Assembly (NCBI RefSeq): GCF_013359945.1
Contig: NZ_JABWCS010000221.1
Location: forward strand, 527,973-591,972
Source of the DNA: Paenibacillus agri
GTDB taxonomy: Bacteria > Bacillota > Bacilli > Paenibacillales > Paenibacillaceae
Direction of reading: 5' to 3'
Length of the DNA stretch: 64,000 nt
Shown here piece after piece: positions 15,418 to 24,812 of this stretch. The translations under genes were made by a program, and so were the position numbers. The first letter of the stretch is position 1; the number at the start of each line of letters is the position of its first letter. The notes beneath the pieces are model-generated. The model made no database searches. It was not told the DNA's origin and worked only from the letters and a program-made list of their open reading frames with translations.

Positions 15418-16770
15418 TCATTTGCTGTTCAGGATTTTTTTATACACCTCAATCGCCAGCGCCCGTGACTGTTTAAGATCAACGATAGCATATGGTCTAG
15501 GCAGGTGGATAGCTTTATCGGACAAATCTGCCAGCTCCGGCAGCCAGGTGCGTATATAATCTCCGCTTGGGTCATGAGTCTGGGACTGGGTTACCGGATT
15601 CATGATCCTGAAGTAAGGGGAGGCGTCGAATCCGAGCGAGGAGCTCCACAGCCAGCCGCCACGGTTCAGCACATTATCATAATCGCTCAGCTTCAGCCGG
15701 AAGTATCGCTCCCCGTAAATAAATGGACAGCCCAGATTTTTGGTAAGAAACATTGCGGTAATCATTCGTAGCCGGTTCGGCATCCAGCCAGTTGTGTTCA
15801 GTTGGGTCATGGCAGCATCGATTACCGGAATGCCAGTTCTTCCTGAAGACCAGGCCTCAAAGTATTTCGTACCCAGACTGCTCAAATCATACACCTTCTC
15901 ATAGCAGAAGAAATCAGAATCGAGCCGGGCCTGATACAGATAGAAATCCCGCCAGGCCAGCTGCCGCAGCCATTCTTCCCCACCATTTTCTTCATCCGCC
16001 AGCCGAGTATACACAGTACGTGCAGAGATGGTACCCGTATTGAGGTGTCGGCTGATCCGGCTGGTGCCCTCCTGTGCATATTTGTCACGGCTCACATGAT
16101 AATCCCGTAAATGTAAGTCTATAAATTGCTCAAGCGTATCTTTTACATCTATCTTCTTTCCTGAAGGTGCTAGCTTTTCAATCTGAAGTGTAATCTCCTC
16201 AGGAATCTTGAAATCCTCAGCAATTCTCTCGTCCAGCGTGGACGTTGACAGCTCCGCTAAGGTCGAAGAATAGGGCGGACGAAACCGCTCTGCCAAGTAG
16301 CTGCGCCAGCGGCGGTAGAACGGTGTGAATACCTTGAAGGGCTCTCGTCTCCCACACCAATCCATGAAATCTTCCAGATCGCAGAGCATGCTGTCGTGAT
16401 AAATTTTGAAACGGATGCCGAGTGCAGCCGATGTATTGCGCAGGCTCATGTCTCTTTGTAATGCATAAGGGGTGTAATCGGCATGAACCATCAATTCTTG
16501 AATGGGGTACGTTTCGCTTAGTCTCTTGATAATAATATCAGGCTCGCCATAAAGAATATGCAGCTGCTTGCCCTCAGCGCCGTACTCCTGCTGAAGTCTT
16601 GAAACCTGTGTCAGGAAGTTAACCCCGCTATGCTCAAGATAGCGTTGTTTGCGTAGTAGAAAAGGCTCCAGAATCAACACATGAAGGCTGCGAGATCCAG
16701 AAGAACGTATGGCCTCAAAGGCTGGAAGATCGCTAGTCCGCAGATCCTTGCGGTGAATGAAGAGAATCAT
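15418..16770 (-). CDS. phrB: Deoxyribodipyrimidine photo-lyase (cryptochrome/photolyase family)
   Basis: The protein is about 450 aa. The N-terminal alpha/beta antenna domain begins MILFIHRKDLRTSDLPAF. The FAD-binding helical domain carries the family signatures: WLRQLAWRDFYLY, TGIPVIDAAMTQLNTTGWMPNRLRMITAMFLTKNL and the Asn/Asp-rich DYDNVLNRGGWLWSS. The start is ATG 16770 after AGAAAGGAAAT; in-frame sequence upstream to 16917 is not family-like. It should repair cyclobutane pyrimidine dimers using light. It is monocistronic. Confidence 0.92.
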   Translation of the reverse strand: MILFIHRKDLRTSDLPAFEAIRSSGSRSLHVLILEPFLLRKQRYLEHSGVNFLTQVSRLQQEYGAEGKQLHILYGEPDIIIKRLSETYPIQELMVHADYTPYALQRDMSLRNTSAALGIRFKIYHDSMLCDLEDFMDWCGRREPFKVFTPFYRRWRSYLAERFRPPYSSTLAELSTSTLDERIAEDFKIPEEITLQIEKLAPSGKKIDVKDTLEQFIDLHLRDYHVSRDKYAQEGTSRISRHLNTGTISARTVYTRLADEENGGEEWLRQLAWRDFYLYQARLDSDFFCYEKVYDLSSLGTKYFEAWSSGRTGIPVIDAAMTQLNTTGWMPNRLRMITAMFLTKNLGCPFIYGERYFRLKLSDYDNVLNRGGWLWSSSLGFDASPYFRIMNPVTQSQTHDPSGDYIRTWLPELADLSDKAIHLPRPYAIVDLKQSRALAIEVYKKILNSK

Positions 16771-17041
16771 TAGAAGTATTTCCTTTCTGTTATCTGAGGG
16801 AATAAAACTCCTGTCCATAATACGATAGATTTGAAGTTTTGGCGATGAGCTGTTCCAGCTGCAAGCGGAGGAGCAGTCGGCTACGTGAACACGGTTTGAA
16901 AATTTATGCTCTATCATTTGCTAGAATAATTATTAAAATCTTGTATTCACATGGAAAGAAGAAATTTCAGTCGGGAGCGTGATGAAATGCTGAGACTAAA
17001 CAAGAATGCAGAAAATATATCGAACTTCAGGGTAATAGCCA

Positions 17042-17362
17042 ATGCGATACGATCTTAATAGCGCAAGAAAGTTGGCTATTCGTGTGTGTGTTGCTTCTGG
17101 TGCAAGCAAAGCAGTAGCACTCTCTCTTGCAGAGGCAACTATCGCTGCAAAATGTTCCGGTCGTAGTTCGGTTGGATTTGCTCATCTTCCTGATTATATG
17201 GAGGGATTTTTGGATGGTCGCATTGCTAGCACAGAAGAGCCTATGGGGGATCAAATCGAACGTTTATCCTCCAAAGGCATTCACATTCCCGGGGGCAGCT
17301 TTGTTAAGGAAGAAATAGATCTTCCGTCTTCACTTGTTGCAACCCTTGAGAAGTATTATTAG
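17042..17362 (+). pseudogene. Internally deleted Ldh_2 (malate/L-lactate dehydrogenase) family gene
   Basis: Residues 1-67 match the N-terminus of the NAD(P)-dependent Ldh_2 oxidoreductases: LAEATIAAKCSGRSSVGFAH and LPDYMEGFLDGRI. Residues ~68-106 (SKGIHIPGGSF ... IDLPSSLVATLEKY) match the family's extreme C-terminus. About 230-240 residues between them, the NAD-binding and catalytic core, are missing although the frame is preserved. The family is normally ~330-360 aa. A product of 106 aa cannot be an active dehydrogenase. Confidence 0.7.
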
Positions 17363-17676
17363 AGCTAGCAATTATTTAAGTGATTATGACATGAAGCGGA
17401 AACCACCTAAGATAGCCAAGACCAAAATGAAGGTTTGGACAGATAAGTAACGCGTTACCTTTTTAGAATACGCCAAACCCTATCGTTACTACATTAATAA
17501 CAAGCGGCTCTCTTTTTCCATGCAGGTAGACACTTCTAAGCTGACTTCTAGGCTTTTCAGCCGCCGTTCTCAGGGGGAATTTACGTTTGACTTCGTTACA
17601 CCCCAGCATGACGCAAAAAAGTACATCGCCACATGAGTGATGTACTTTAATAAACAACTTGTATACCTGCTTAACG
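17363..17676. other. Intergenic region, largely featureless
   Basis: No coding signal or repeat was recognised apart from the terminator at 17612-17648 belonging to the sulfurtransferase gene. Confidence 0.5.
17612..17648 (-). terminator. Terminator of the sulfurtransferase gene
   Basis: AAAGTACATC and GATGTACTTT form a 10-bp stem. The minus strand continues the stem into TTTTTTGCG. Confidence 0.8.
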
Positions 17677-18567
17677 CTATTTTTCGTCCCCCGTCGCAAT
17701 CGGATTCCCCTCATAACTAATCCAATCACTCCAGCTCCCCGCATACAACCTCACATTCTTGTACCCAGCCTTTTCAAGTGCTAGCACGTTCGGGCAGGCG
17801 GTGACACCGGAGCCACAGTAGACGATGATTTCTGCATCTTTGTCCAGCTGAGCGAAATGTTCTTGCAACTCTTCGGCGCTCTTGAGGCTGCCATCTTCAT
17901 TCTGTGTTTCTTTCCAGAAGTAGTTAACGGCACCAGGAATGTGCCCGGCCTTCTTGTCCAAGGTTTCTTCAAGTCCCAGATAACGTTCCCGCGCACGGGA
18001 GTCGATAAGAACGGGAAGATCATAAGGAGCAGTGGATGCGCTATCTCTAGCTTCAGACAAAGCCTCAACCGTATTCACGGACACCTGGCGCACCTCATCG
18101 ACACCCACTACCATCTGTGATTGTACGTTTGGCTCGAATGAGCTAGGTATTCTTATTGGCTGATGATCCGTAACAGGGAAGCGTTCGGCTTTCCAAGCGC
18201 TGAAGCCACCTTCGAGGATGAATACTTGCTCATGGCCCAAATAACGCAGCAGCCACCAAAGTCGGGCAGCGTTCATGCCACTCTCATCGTCATAAGCGAC
18301 TACGCGCGTCGTGTTGCCGATACCAAGCTTCGCTAGACGTGCAGCTAATAGTTGTGGGTCGGGGAGAGGGTGGCGTCCACCATGCTCTGATACAGGGGCT
18401 GACAAGTCCAGCTCCAGATCGAGATAGACCGCTCCAGGAATATGCTCCTGCTCAAAACTTTCTTTGCCTGCCTGCGGTTTACCTAGCGTAAATCGGCAGT
18501 CTACAATGGTCTGCTCGGGTTCATAGAGTCGTGCCAGCAGCCAGCGTTTGGAAACGGTAGCTTCCAT
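17677..18567 (-). CDS. Tandem-rhodanese sulfurtransferase (thiosulfate/3-mercaptopyruvate type)
   Basis: The protein is about 296 aa with two rhodanese domains. The first (residues ~5-130) is inactive-type. The second carries the active-site loop VYCGSGVTACPN with Cys near residue 240. The CGSGVTA loop is that of 3-mercaptopyruvate-type sulfurtransferases. Linker motifs HIPGAVYLDLELDLS and HIPGAVNYFW are typical. The start is ATG 18567 (MEATVSKRWL) after AAAGGATGG. Monocistronic. Confidence 0.9.
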   Translation of the reverse strand: MEATVSKRWLLARLYEPEQTIVDCRFTLGKPQAGKESFEQEHIPGAVYLDLELDLSAPVSEHGGRHPLPDPQLLAARLAKLGIGNTTRVVAYDDESGMNAARLWWLLRYLGHEQVFILEGGFSAWKAERFPVTDHQPIRIPSSFEPNVQSQMVVGVDEVRQVSVNTVEALSEARDSASTAPYDLPVLIDSRARERYLGLEETLDKKAGHIPGAVNYFWKETQNEDGSLKSAEELQEHFAQLDKDAEIIVYCGSGVTACPNVLALEKAGYKNVRLYAGSWSDWISYEGNPIATGDEK

Positions 18568-18649
18568 AAGTATCCCATCCTTTGCTTGAATCAATATAAA
18601 AATCATTATAGCAAAATATGATTGCTCGTGGAGTTGTAGTCAACGCAAA

Positions 18650-18696
18650 AATCCTAACCGCAGATGACAGGGGAAGTTGCCCTTGCAGTTAGGATT
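18650..18696 (-). terminator. Terminator of the TelA operon
   Basis: AATCCTAAC...GCA pairs with TGC...GTTAGGATT. On the minus strand it runs into TTTTTGCG. Confidence 0.7.
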
Positions 18697-18815
18697 CTAG
18701 GATATGAACTAGAAATTATTAACCAGGATTGTGGTATGACCACGTTCAACTATGTTTGTTAATATTCGTAACAGCCCATAGAAAGAATATTTTAATGCAA
18801 GCTATCAGCTGCTAC

Positions 18816-19955
18816 TCACAGCCCCAACCGATTACCCTTCTCCAACCGCAGAATTTGCTTTTCACCGTTATCAGCCAGTTCACGGAACTGGACGATGGTA
18901 TCACGCATCTTAGGGAGAGCGTCCTGCTTGTAGGTGCTAATCGAATCCAGCGCTGAGAGGACGTCGGAGAACGCCTGCTTAAGCGTGTCGGCAGAAACGC
19001 TGGTCTCCAGCGCCTGCTTGTGAATGGCTGCACCTTGCTCTTTAAGCATTCTGGAAGTGCCACTGATCAGCGTGTCGGTGGTCTGGTTAAGCAGTTCGAT
19101 TTTTTTCAGGACAATTCTTTGATTATAAAGGGCACTGGCGACCGTAACCGAGATTTTCAGCGCGGACACGGTAACGTTTCTGGCTCTGTCCACACCGCGG
19201 ATTAGCTCTTTGTTATTGCGGATCACCACTTCGATGGCCATAATGCCTTGCTGGTTGACCACCAGCATTTGCTGCAGATCCATCACCCGTTGACGGAGAG
19301 GGAAGAGGACTTCTTCCGTAATGAAACGGATTTTGTCTTCGGACTCCCCACGCACCTTGGCAGCTTCGATCTGTGTTTCAATCTCCTGGTCCATTAAGAT
19401 GCCGAGCTGAATTTCTTTTTGCAGCCTTTTCGTTAGCTCCCGTAAGGTCTGCTGTTCAATCTCCAGTGTTGTATTGTCGTTACGCAAAACGGTTTTGCCT
19501 TTATCCAGAGAGATAATAATATCGGATATGACGGCATCGGCCTTCTGGAATTTGGCAAAGTAAGAGCGCAGCGGATTGAACAGCTTACCTAGCAGCCCGC
19601 TTTTGGCAAAATCGACAGCGCTCGGGTCCAGATCCTTCAGCTGCAATTGCAGCTCCGTTAAGCCTTTGGCAACATCGCCGCCTTCATCGCCTGTTTTGGA
19701 CAAATTGCCTACGGTTACTTGCAGCAAGGCATTCTTATCGGAAGAGGAGCGCATCGTTCCCATGCCGAAGCTGTCAATGGATTGCAGAACGGCTCTTCGC
19801 TTCTCCAATGAATCGATGTCCAGTTCCAGAATAGAAGAGACGTTGTTGATCGCGAGTTCCTTCAGCTGTGTGACCTCTTCCGGCTCCGGTTTTACCTGTT
19901 CTTCAATAACCGACTTCAATTTCTCTGCACTTGGCACTTCCATAGTGAATGACAT
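18816..19955 (-). CDS. TelA/KlaA-type toxic anion resistance protein (YceH-like)
   Basis: The protein is 379 aa, all helical and soluble. The family core is clear: SIDSFGMGTMRSSS, LFNPLRSYFAKFQKADAVI, and the C-terminal SALKISVTVASALYNQRIVL. TelA proteins were named for tellurite resistance, but in Bacilli they sit with XpaC- or TerD-like envelope-stress genes and their biochemical role is unclear. It is last in a three-gene operon with the VWA protein (36 bases upstream) and a membrane protein. Confidence 0.9.
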   Translation of the reverse strand: MSFTMEVPSAEKLKSVIEEQVKPEPEEVTQLKELAINNVSSILELDIDSLEKRRAVLQSIDSFGMGTMRSSSDKNALLQVTVGNLSKTGDEGGDVAKGLTELQLQLKDLDPSAVDFAKSGLLGKLFNPLRSYFAKFQKADAVISDIIISLDKGKTVLRNDNTTLEIEQQTLRELTKRLQKEIQLGILMDQEIETQIEAAKVRGESEDKIRFITEEVLFPLRQRVMDLQQMLVVNQQGIMAIEVVIRNNKELIRGVDRARNVTVSALKISVTVASALYNQRIVLKKIELLNQTTDTLISGTSRMLKEQGAAIHKQALETSVSADTLKQAFSDVLSALDSISTYKQDALPKMRDTIVQFRELADNGEKQILRLEKGNRLGL

Positions 19956-19991
19956 GGCAATCCTCCTATAAGTGAATGGTTAATAACAAAA

Positions 19992-21686
19992 TTACATTTG
20001 CACATTGAGCAGATTGCCGATTTTGTACACGACGTCATCTGTATCTGCATTGATATTGGCAGCTTCATTAATGATGGATATACTCTCCAGAGCTTTAATA
20101 TTCGCATTGTAACCAATGGTATAGATCGGAATTTTATAGGTTTGAATAAGTCCTCTGATATCATCTAGTGAATGTCCCTCGTTGGTCTCCCCGTCACTTA
20201 GTACAAAGATCAGCGGCTTGATCTCCGGATTAACTTTGACTTGATCTTGAAGCATCTTCATGGCAACAACCATAGCGTCAAACGTAGCGGTACCTCCGGC
20301 AGCTTGCAGACTATTAATAGCACCTACGAACATAGATTGCTGATTGGTATCATATTTTGCAATGGGAAGATTGACCGTAACGTCACTGGAGTAAGAGACA
20401 AAGCCGATACTGTTGTCTTTTCCTAAATACTTCTGCCCCTTAAGCAATGACTCTTTCAGACGATTGAGTGGTTCGCCAGCCATGCTTCCCGATACATCGG
20501 CAACAAATACTGCTGCAATTGGTGTATTTCCGTCTTTCTTTTCCTTCCAGAGCTTCTGGGCAGATGAGAGCACACTGCCATCTACTGGGTCAAGCTCGGC
20601 AACATAATCATTCAGACCGTTAAATCCATTGTCTGCTCCAGATTTTTGGTATTTAGCCTGTTCAACAAAGGCAGCGAATTTCTTAATGATCTCCAGCTTT
20701 TCCTTAGGTAAATTACCAAGCGCGTACAGCGGGCTGTCATGTCTTACGCCGAATGGAGTAAATACATAACCGCTCTTTAAATCAGGTGTGTTGACATAAG
20801 TCTGATATTCCAGCACGAATGCGTCGAGTCTGCCAGTTTTTGCGGCTTCACGCATTTGCAGGGTGGTGGAGGCAATGAAGGGAACGTTGGCCTGGAACTT
20901 CTCGAAGCCTTGCACTGCCTTATCCCCCAGCAGATCAGAACTGTCAAAAGTGGATAGGGCCGTTACCAGAAAGTTCAATCCGGTGGAACTGGCAAAGGGA
21001 TCGGTGTATCCCATCGCCAGCTCGTTGTCAGCGATAGCGTCTGTAATGGTTTTAACATTGAGCGAACCGTACTTATTCACCAGTTCATCATACTTCTTCT
21101 TGTTGGTCACAACACCGGTTACATTACCGATCAGGCGCTTGGCGACAAGTTCAGTTTGAACGCCGCTGGCTTTGACCATTTCTCCCCACAACTCATTAGA
21201 AGGGGTATAGGCGTCCGGCACATATTTACCGGATCTTATGTAGTCGGCCGCTGTACCTGAAGCGATATTGCGGATTTTGACCGAAACGGGCTTTCCGTCT
21301 ACCAGTGTATTAGAATCATTGAAGTCTTTAGCCACACCATTCAACCATCCATCTTTGCCAGTTCCGGATTTCTCTATAGAAGAGAAGATTTCAACGAAGT
21401 TGTCGGTTGTAGGCTCAACAGAAATCGTGAACTTGGAGATATCAGGTAGGGAGTCGCCGACGGCTACAGGATCAAGATCGATTTGACCTTTGACCAGTGG
21501 CGCAGTGGTTACTTTAATATCTTTATAGAGTTTCTCCAGTCGTTTCGTGGCATCCTCCGCCGAAATTTCGGTCTTGGATTTACCCAAGTTAGAGGTAAGG
21601 GTGATTCCAAAGTATACAAGTGCAAAGACCGATACCGCAATAATTGCTAATACCGCAAATGTTTTTCCTTTCCTCGCCATCATCAT
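19992..21686 (-). CDS. Membrane-anchored protein with solute-binding-like and von Willebrand A domains
   Basis: The protein is 564 aa. One N-terminal TM helix or signal anchor (FAVLAIIAVSVFALVYFGIT) places the rest outside. Residues ~85-350 have a periplasmic-binding-protein-like fold (SGTAADYIRSGKYVPDAYTP, ELAMGYTDPFASSTG). The C-terminal ~180 residues are a VWA domain with an intact MIDAS site: DVSGS near residue 395, a Thr in GGTAT, and an Asp in LSDGETNEG. Divalent-metal-dependent protein contact is likely. It is middle gene of the TelA operon, 8 bases after the first gene. Confidence 0.85.
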   Translation of the reverse strand: MMMARKGKTFAVLAIIAVSVFALVYFGITLTSNLGKSKTEISAEDATKRLEKLYKDIKVTTAPLVKGQIDLDPVAVGDSLPDISKFTISVEPTTDNFVEIFSSIEKSGTGKDGWLNGVAKDFNDSNTLVDGKPVSVKIRNIASGTAADYIRSGKYVPDAYTPSNELWGEMVKASGVQTELVAKRLIGNVTGVVTNKKKYDELVNKYGSLNVKTITDAIADNELAMGYTDPFASSTGLNFLVTALSTFDSSDLLGDKAVQGFEKFQANVPFIASTTLQMREAAKTGRLDAFVLEYQTYVNTPDLKSGYVFTPFGVRHDSPLYALGNLPKEKLEIIKKFAAFVEQAKYQKSGADNGFNGLNDYVAELDPVDGSVLSSAQKLWKEKKDGNTPIAAVFVADVSGSMAGEPLNRLKESLLKGQKYLGKDNSIGFVSYSSDVTVNLPIAKYDTNQQSMFVGAINSLQAAGGTATFDAMVVAMKMLQDQVKVNPEIKPLIFVLSDGETNEGHSLDDIRGLIQTYKIPIYTIGYNANIKALESISIINEAANINADTDDVVYKIGNLLNVQM

Positions 21687-21694
21687 CTTCCTTT

Positions 21695-22438
21695 CTATTG
21701 CTGGTAGAGTTTTGTTTGTTTGATTAAGTCATTGATTTCTCTCATGCAGGGCATTTCTTCGATCGATTTATAGTCTGTACTGTCTAACAGGGAGATTTCC
21801 AGCAACAGCTGATCAAGCTTCAGTAGAATTTCTTCGTTGGCACCTAAATACCCGGCCACATAGGCAAAGTATTCGTTGAAAAGATTCCTTTTCTGCTGTA
21901 CCAGTTTATCGGAGAACTGTCCAGGGTTATGAGAATCCGTAAAAAGCGAGAATTCTTCGGCATCGAATACGCTTAACTTGTTAAGAATCCCTTTGATATT
22001 CAGATAAAAGAGTTTTTCAACGGACCCGATCACCGCAATAAATTTTTGATAACTCAGTTCTGTTTGCTCAAATCGCTGCGACAGGACATTCAGCAACGTA
22101 TCCTTCTTCTTATCGATTCGCTCGAGCTGATCCAGAGCAAGGACCACATCTTTTTTTAGTACTTTAACATTACGGTATTTATGCAGCTCGGCTATATAAT
22201 CCACCTGGGTCTCCAGCTTCCGGATGGATTTCGCAGGTGAAGGTTTGAATAGCAAGATATAACTTCCGTAAAGGACAACCAGCAAACTAAGGACTAACAG
22301 AGTTACGCCGGAGGCGGTCTCAAGGGCACTTCCGCTGACAATGTCCACGCCCAGCAGCCCCGGTGACAATACCGCGATGTTCAGTAACACAATGCCTGCA
22401 ATTAGGCCGAGCAGTTTGAAAAGTCTTGAGCTGTTCAG
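21695..22438 (-). CDS. Membrane protein with coiled-coil cytoplasmic region, first gene of TelA operon, probable CTG start
   Basis: From a CTG at 22438 the product is about 247 aa: MNSSRLFKLLGLIAGIVLLN begins a first TM helix, a second follows (VTLLVLSLLVVLYGSYILLF), then ~170 residues of soluble helix. The first standard start, GTG 22390, cuts through the first TM helix and has no ribosome-binding site, whereas GGAGGAGG lies 8 bases before the CTG. By position it takes the place of XpaC-like proteins that accompany TelA in Bacilli; I cannot confirm homology by eye. Confidence 0.75.
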   Translation of the reverse strand: MNSSRLFKLLGLIAGIVLLNIAVLSPGLLGVDIVSGSALETASGVTLLVLSLLVVLYGSYILLFKPSPAKSIRKLETQVDYIAELHKYRNVKVLKKDVVLALDQLERIDKKKDTLLNVLSQRFEQTELSYQKFIAVIGSVEKLFYLNIKGILNKLSVFDAEEFSLFTDSHNPGQFSDKLVQQKRNLFNEYFAYVAGYLGANEEILLKLDQLLLEISLLDSTDYKSIEEMPCMREINDLIKQTKLYQQ

Positions 22439-22717
22439 GGTTTACACCTCCTCCAAGAGTATATTTTGACAAGGGTCATTCTGATTCATTTTATCAGAGA
22501 ATAGCGAGATTGGCTTTCAAATCTTTCCAATAAAACAGGAACTATACGGAAAAATGTTGGCTGATTAGTGGTTATTACGTGAAATCAAGGATATTTGTTT
22601 CAAAATAAAATATAAATTGGGCTTTACACGGTTATAATGTTAGTGTACTATTCAACTATGACACCGATACAATAAAACGTTTACCATAACAATCTTTCTA
22701 AAGAGGGAGGCATATGC

Positions 22718-23683
22718 ATGAGCCAAAGAGATGTACAGCAAGCGCAACACGAACGGGAAGACATTGTCCTGCAGATGAATGAAGTCAGCAAGGTCATTAA
22801 GGGAAAAGCTATTGTTGATAAGCTTTCTTTTCAAATTCGCAAGGGTGAGATCGTAGGGCTGCTAGGACCAAACGGTGCGGGGAAGACGACAACGATCCGC
22901 ATGATGACTGGGCTGATTCGGATGAGTGAAGGAGATATTGAGGTACAGGGCCACAGCATCAAGAAGAATTTCAAATCGGCCATTGCCCACATCGGCGCCA
23001 TTATTGAGAACCCGGAGTTCTATCCCTACATGACCGGACTCGATAATTTACGGCAGTATGAGCGGATGACTGACGATGTGGATGATGACCGGATTGATGA
23101 AGTGGTTCAGCTGGTGGGACTTCAGGAGGCAATGAACAAGAAAGTCAGATCTTATTCGCTGGGTATGCGCCAACGGCTGGGGATTGCCCAAGCTCTACTG
23201 CAGCGGCCTAAGCTGTTGATCCTGGATGAGCCGACCAACGGACTTGACCCGGCGGGTATTCGGGAAATGCGCGACTACATGCGAACCATTGCTGAAGTGG
23301 AAGGCATCTCCATTCTGATCTCTAGTCACATGCTGTCGGAGGTGGAGCAGATCTGCCACCGTGCGGTTGTGATTCAGAATGGAAAGCTCGTGACGGTAAC
23401 AGAACTTGGAGCAGAGAACAGCGTTTCAGAAGAGGTTACGTTAACGTTCCGAGTAGATGCTATTGAACCGGCAATTGCGATAGCTCATGGAACAGAAGGT
23501 ATACAGGTGGTCCGCACCGACTTTATTAGGGATCAGTTGACGGTCACGATGAACAATAAGAATGTACCAGAACTGGTAGGGGCTCTGGGTGCAGCAGGTG
23601 TGGGTCTGTACCGGATTGAAGAGAACAGGCAGAGCCTGGAAGAAGATTTCCTGAAATGGACAGGAGGGAATCGTATTGCATAA
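22718..23683 (+). CDS. ABC transporter ATP-binding protein (bacitracin/NatA-type export)
   Basis: The protein is 321 aa. Walker A is GLLGPNGAGKTTTIRMM, signature YSLGMRQRLGIAQ, Walker B LLILDEPTNGLDPAG, and the switch His is in LISSHMLSE. The ~90-residue C-terminal extension is typical of BcrA/CcmA-like exporters. GAGGGAGG is 7 bases before ATG. It heads a five-gene plus-strand operon; the permease gene overlaps its 3' end by 8 bases. Confidence 0.93.
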   Translation: MSQRDVQQAQHEREDIVLQMNEVSKVIKGKAIVDKLSFQIRKGEIVGLLGPNGAGKTTTIRMMTGLIRMSEGDIEVQGHSIKKNFKSAIAHIGAIIENPEFYPYMTGLDNLRQYERMTDDVDDDRIDEVVQLVGLQEAMNKKVRSYSLGMRQRLGIAQALLQRPKLLILDEPTNGLDPAGIREMRDYMRTIAEVEGISILISSHMLSEVEQICHRAVVIQNGKLVTVTELGAENSVSEEVTLTFRVDAIEPAIAIAHGTEGIQVVRTDFIRDQLTVTMNNKNVPELVGALGAAGVGLYRIEENRQSLEEDFLKWTGGNRIA

Positions 23684-24422
23684 CCTGAAACGGCTGGTCG
23701 TCAACGAATGGTTGAAATTGTTTAAGAAACGTTCGTTTTTTGTACCGTATGCCTTGTTAATAGGAATGTCTTTCATAGTAGGATACGTTATACATTCTTT
23801 TGCAGCAGGGATGTTTGGCTCGGTCTATGACTTTACAGTAACGATGTCCTACATCCAAGGACTGGGCCAGGTCGTAACCATTATGGCGATTATCGGTTCC
23901 TCCGGAATAGTAGCCAAGGAATACAGCCAGGGAACCATTAAATTTTTGCTGATTCGTGCCCGCAGCCGGACGTCTATACTGGCCTCCAAATATATAACAG
24001 CATTGATCTACGGCTTGTCATTGACGCTTGCAACAGCGGTTGCCCTATTCATTTCCGGGTCAATCTGGTTTGGCTTTAGCGGTGCTGAAGGAAGATGGGT
24101 CGACGTTCTTGGTTCACTTGGGTATAGCTATGTCTATACCGTGGTCTATATAACGCTTGCTTTTATGATAGGAATACTAACGACCTCGGGAGGGGCGACG
24201 ATAGGGATTACGATGCTCATGCTTATGCTCGACAAGACAATTATTCAGAAGGAATTTTATAAATATATGCTGTTCCCCAACCTGGATCTGTCTGTCTATA
24301 CCGATGGAGGAGCTCCGCTGCCGGGAATGACGTTATCCTTCTCGATCGTGATGCTTGCCGTGTATGTGCTTCTATTCCTCCTTGCCGGGTTTGTTGTGTT
24401 CAGACGAAGGGATGTTGCATAA
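23676..24422 (+). CDS. ABC-2 type permease
   Basis: The protein is 248 aa with six predicted TM helices, a short cytoplasmic N-terminus (LKRLVVNEWLKLFKKRSFF) and the motif GTIKFLLIRARSRTSILASK after helix 2, as in ABC-2 exporter permeases. It overlaps the upstream ATPase gene, so the two form one exporter. The substrate is unknown; this class often exports peptides or antibiotics. Confidence 0.9.
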   Translation: MHNLKRLVVNEWLKLFKKRSFFVPYALLIGMSFIVGYVIHSFAAGMFGSVYDFTVTMSYIQGLGQVVTIMAIIGSSGIVAKEYSQGTIKFLLIRARSRTSILASKYITALIYGLSLTLATAVALFISGSIWFGFSGAEGRWVDVLGSLGYSYVYTVVYITLAFMIGILTTSGGATIGITMLMLMLDKTIIQKEFYKYMLFPNLDLSVYTDGGAPLPGMTLSFSIVMLAVYVLLFLLAGFVVFRRRDVA

Positions 24423-24424
24423 CT

Positions 24425-24811
24425 ATGACGATTGAATTTGATAACAACCTGCCTATTTACATCCAGATTATGAATTATATCAAAGGTGAGATTGTGACCG
24501 GGAAGCTGAAGCCGGGCGATAAAATTCCTTCCGTACGTGAGCTGGCCAGTGATTTACAGATCAACCCGAATACGGTGCAACGGACCTTTCAGGAACTGGA
24601 GCGTGAGACAATCGTGGAGACAAGGCGCGGGATGGGACGATATGTGACAAGTGAGGAAGGTAGAATTATGACCATCAAGAAAGAAATGGCCAAGGATGTG
24701 CTGGATCGGTTTATCCGCGGGATGAGAGAGCTCGGTTTTCAAGGAGAAGATATTGTTGCTGCCGTAGCAGAGAGTGTGGGCCACGAAGATGCAGAAAAAG
24801 GGGATGTATAG
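24425..24811 (+). CDS. GntR-family regulator (YtrA subfamily)
   Basis: The protein is 128 aa, an N-terminal GntR winged helix (YIQIMNYIKGEIVTGKLKPG, then IPSVRELASDLQINPNTVQR) plus a short helical tail of ~50 residues. That is the YtrA subfamily, which lacks a ligand domain and usually represses adjacent ABC exporter genes. It starts 2 bases after the permease stop and its own stop overlaps the next ATPase gene region. Confidence 0.93.
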   Translation: MTIEFDNNLPIYIQIMNYIKGEIVTGKLKPGDKIPSVRELASDLQINPNTVQRTFQELERETIVETRRGMGRYVTSEEGRIMTIKKEMAKDVLDRFIRGMRELGFQGEDIVAAVAESVGHEDAEKGDV

Positions 24812-24812
24812 T

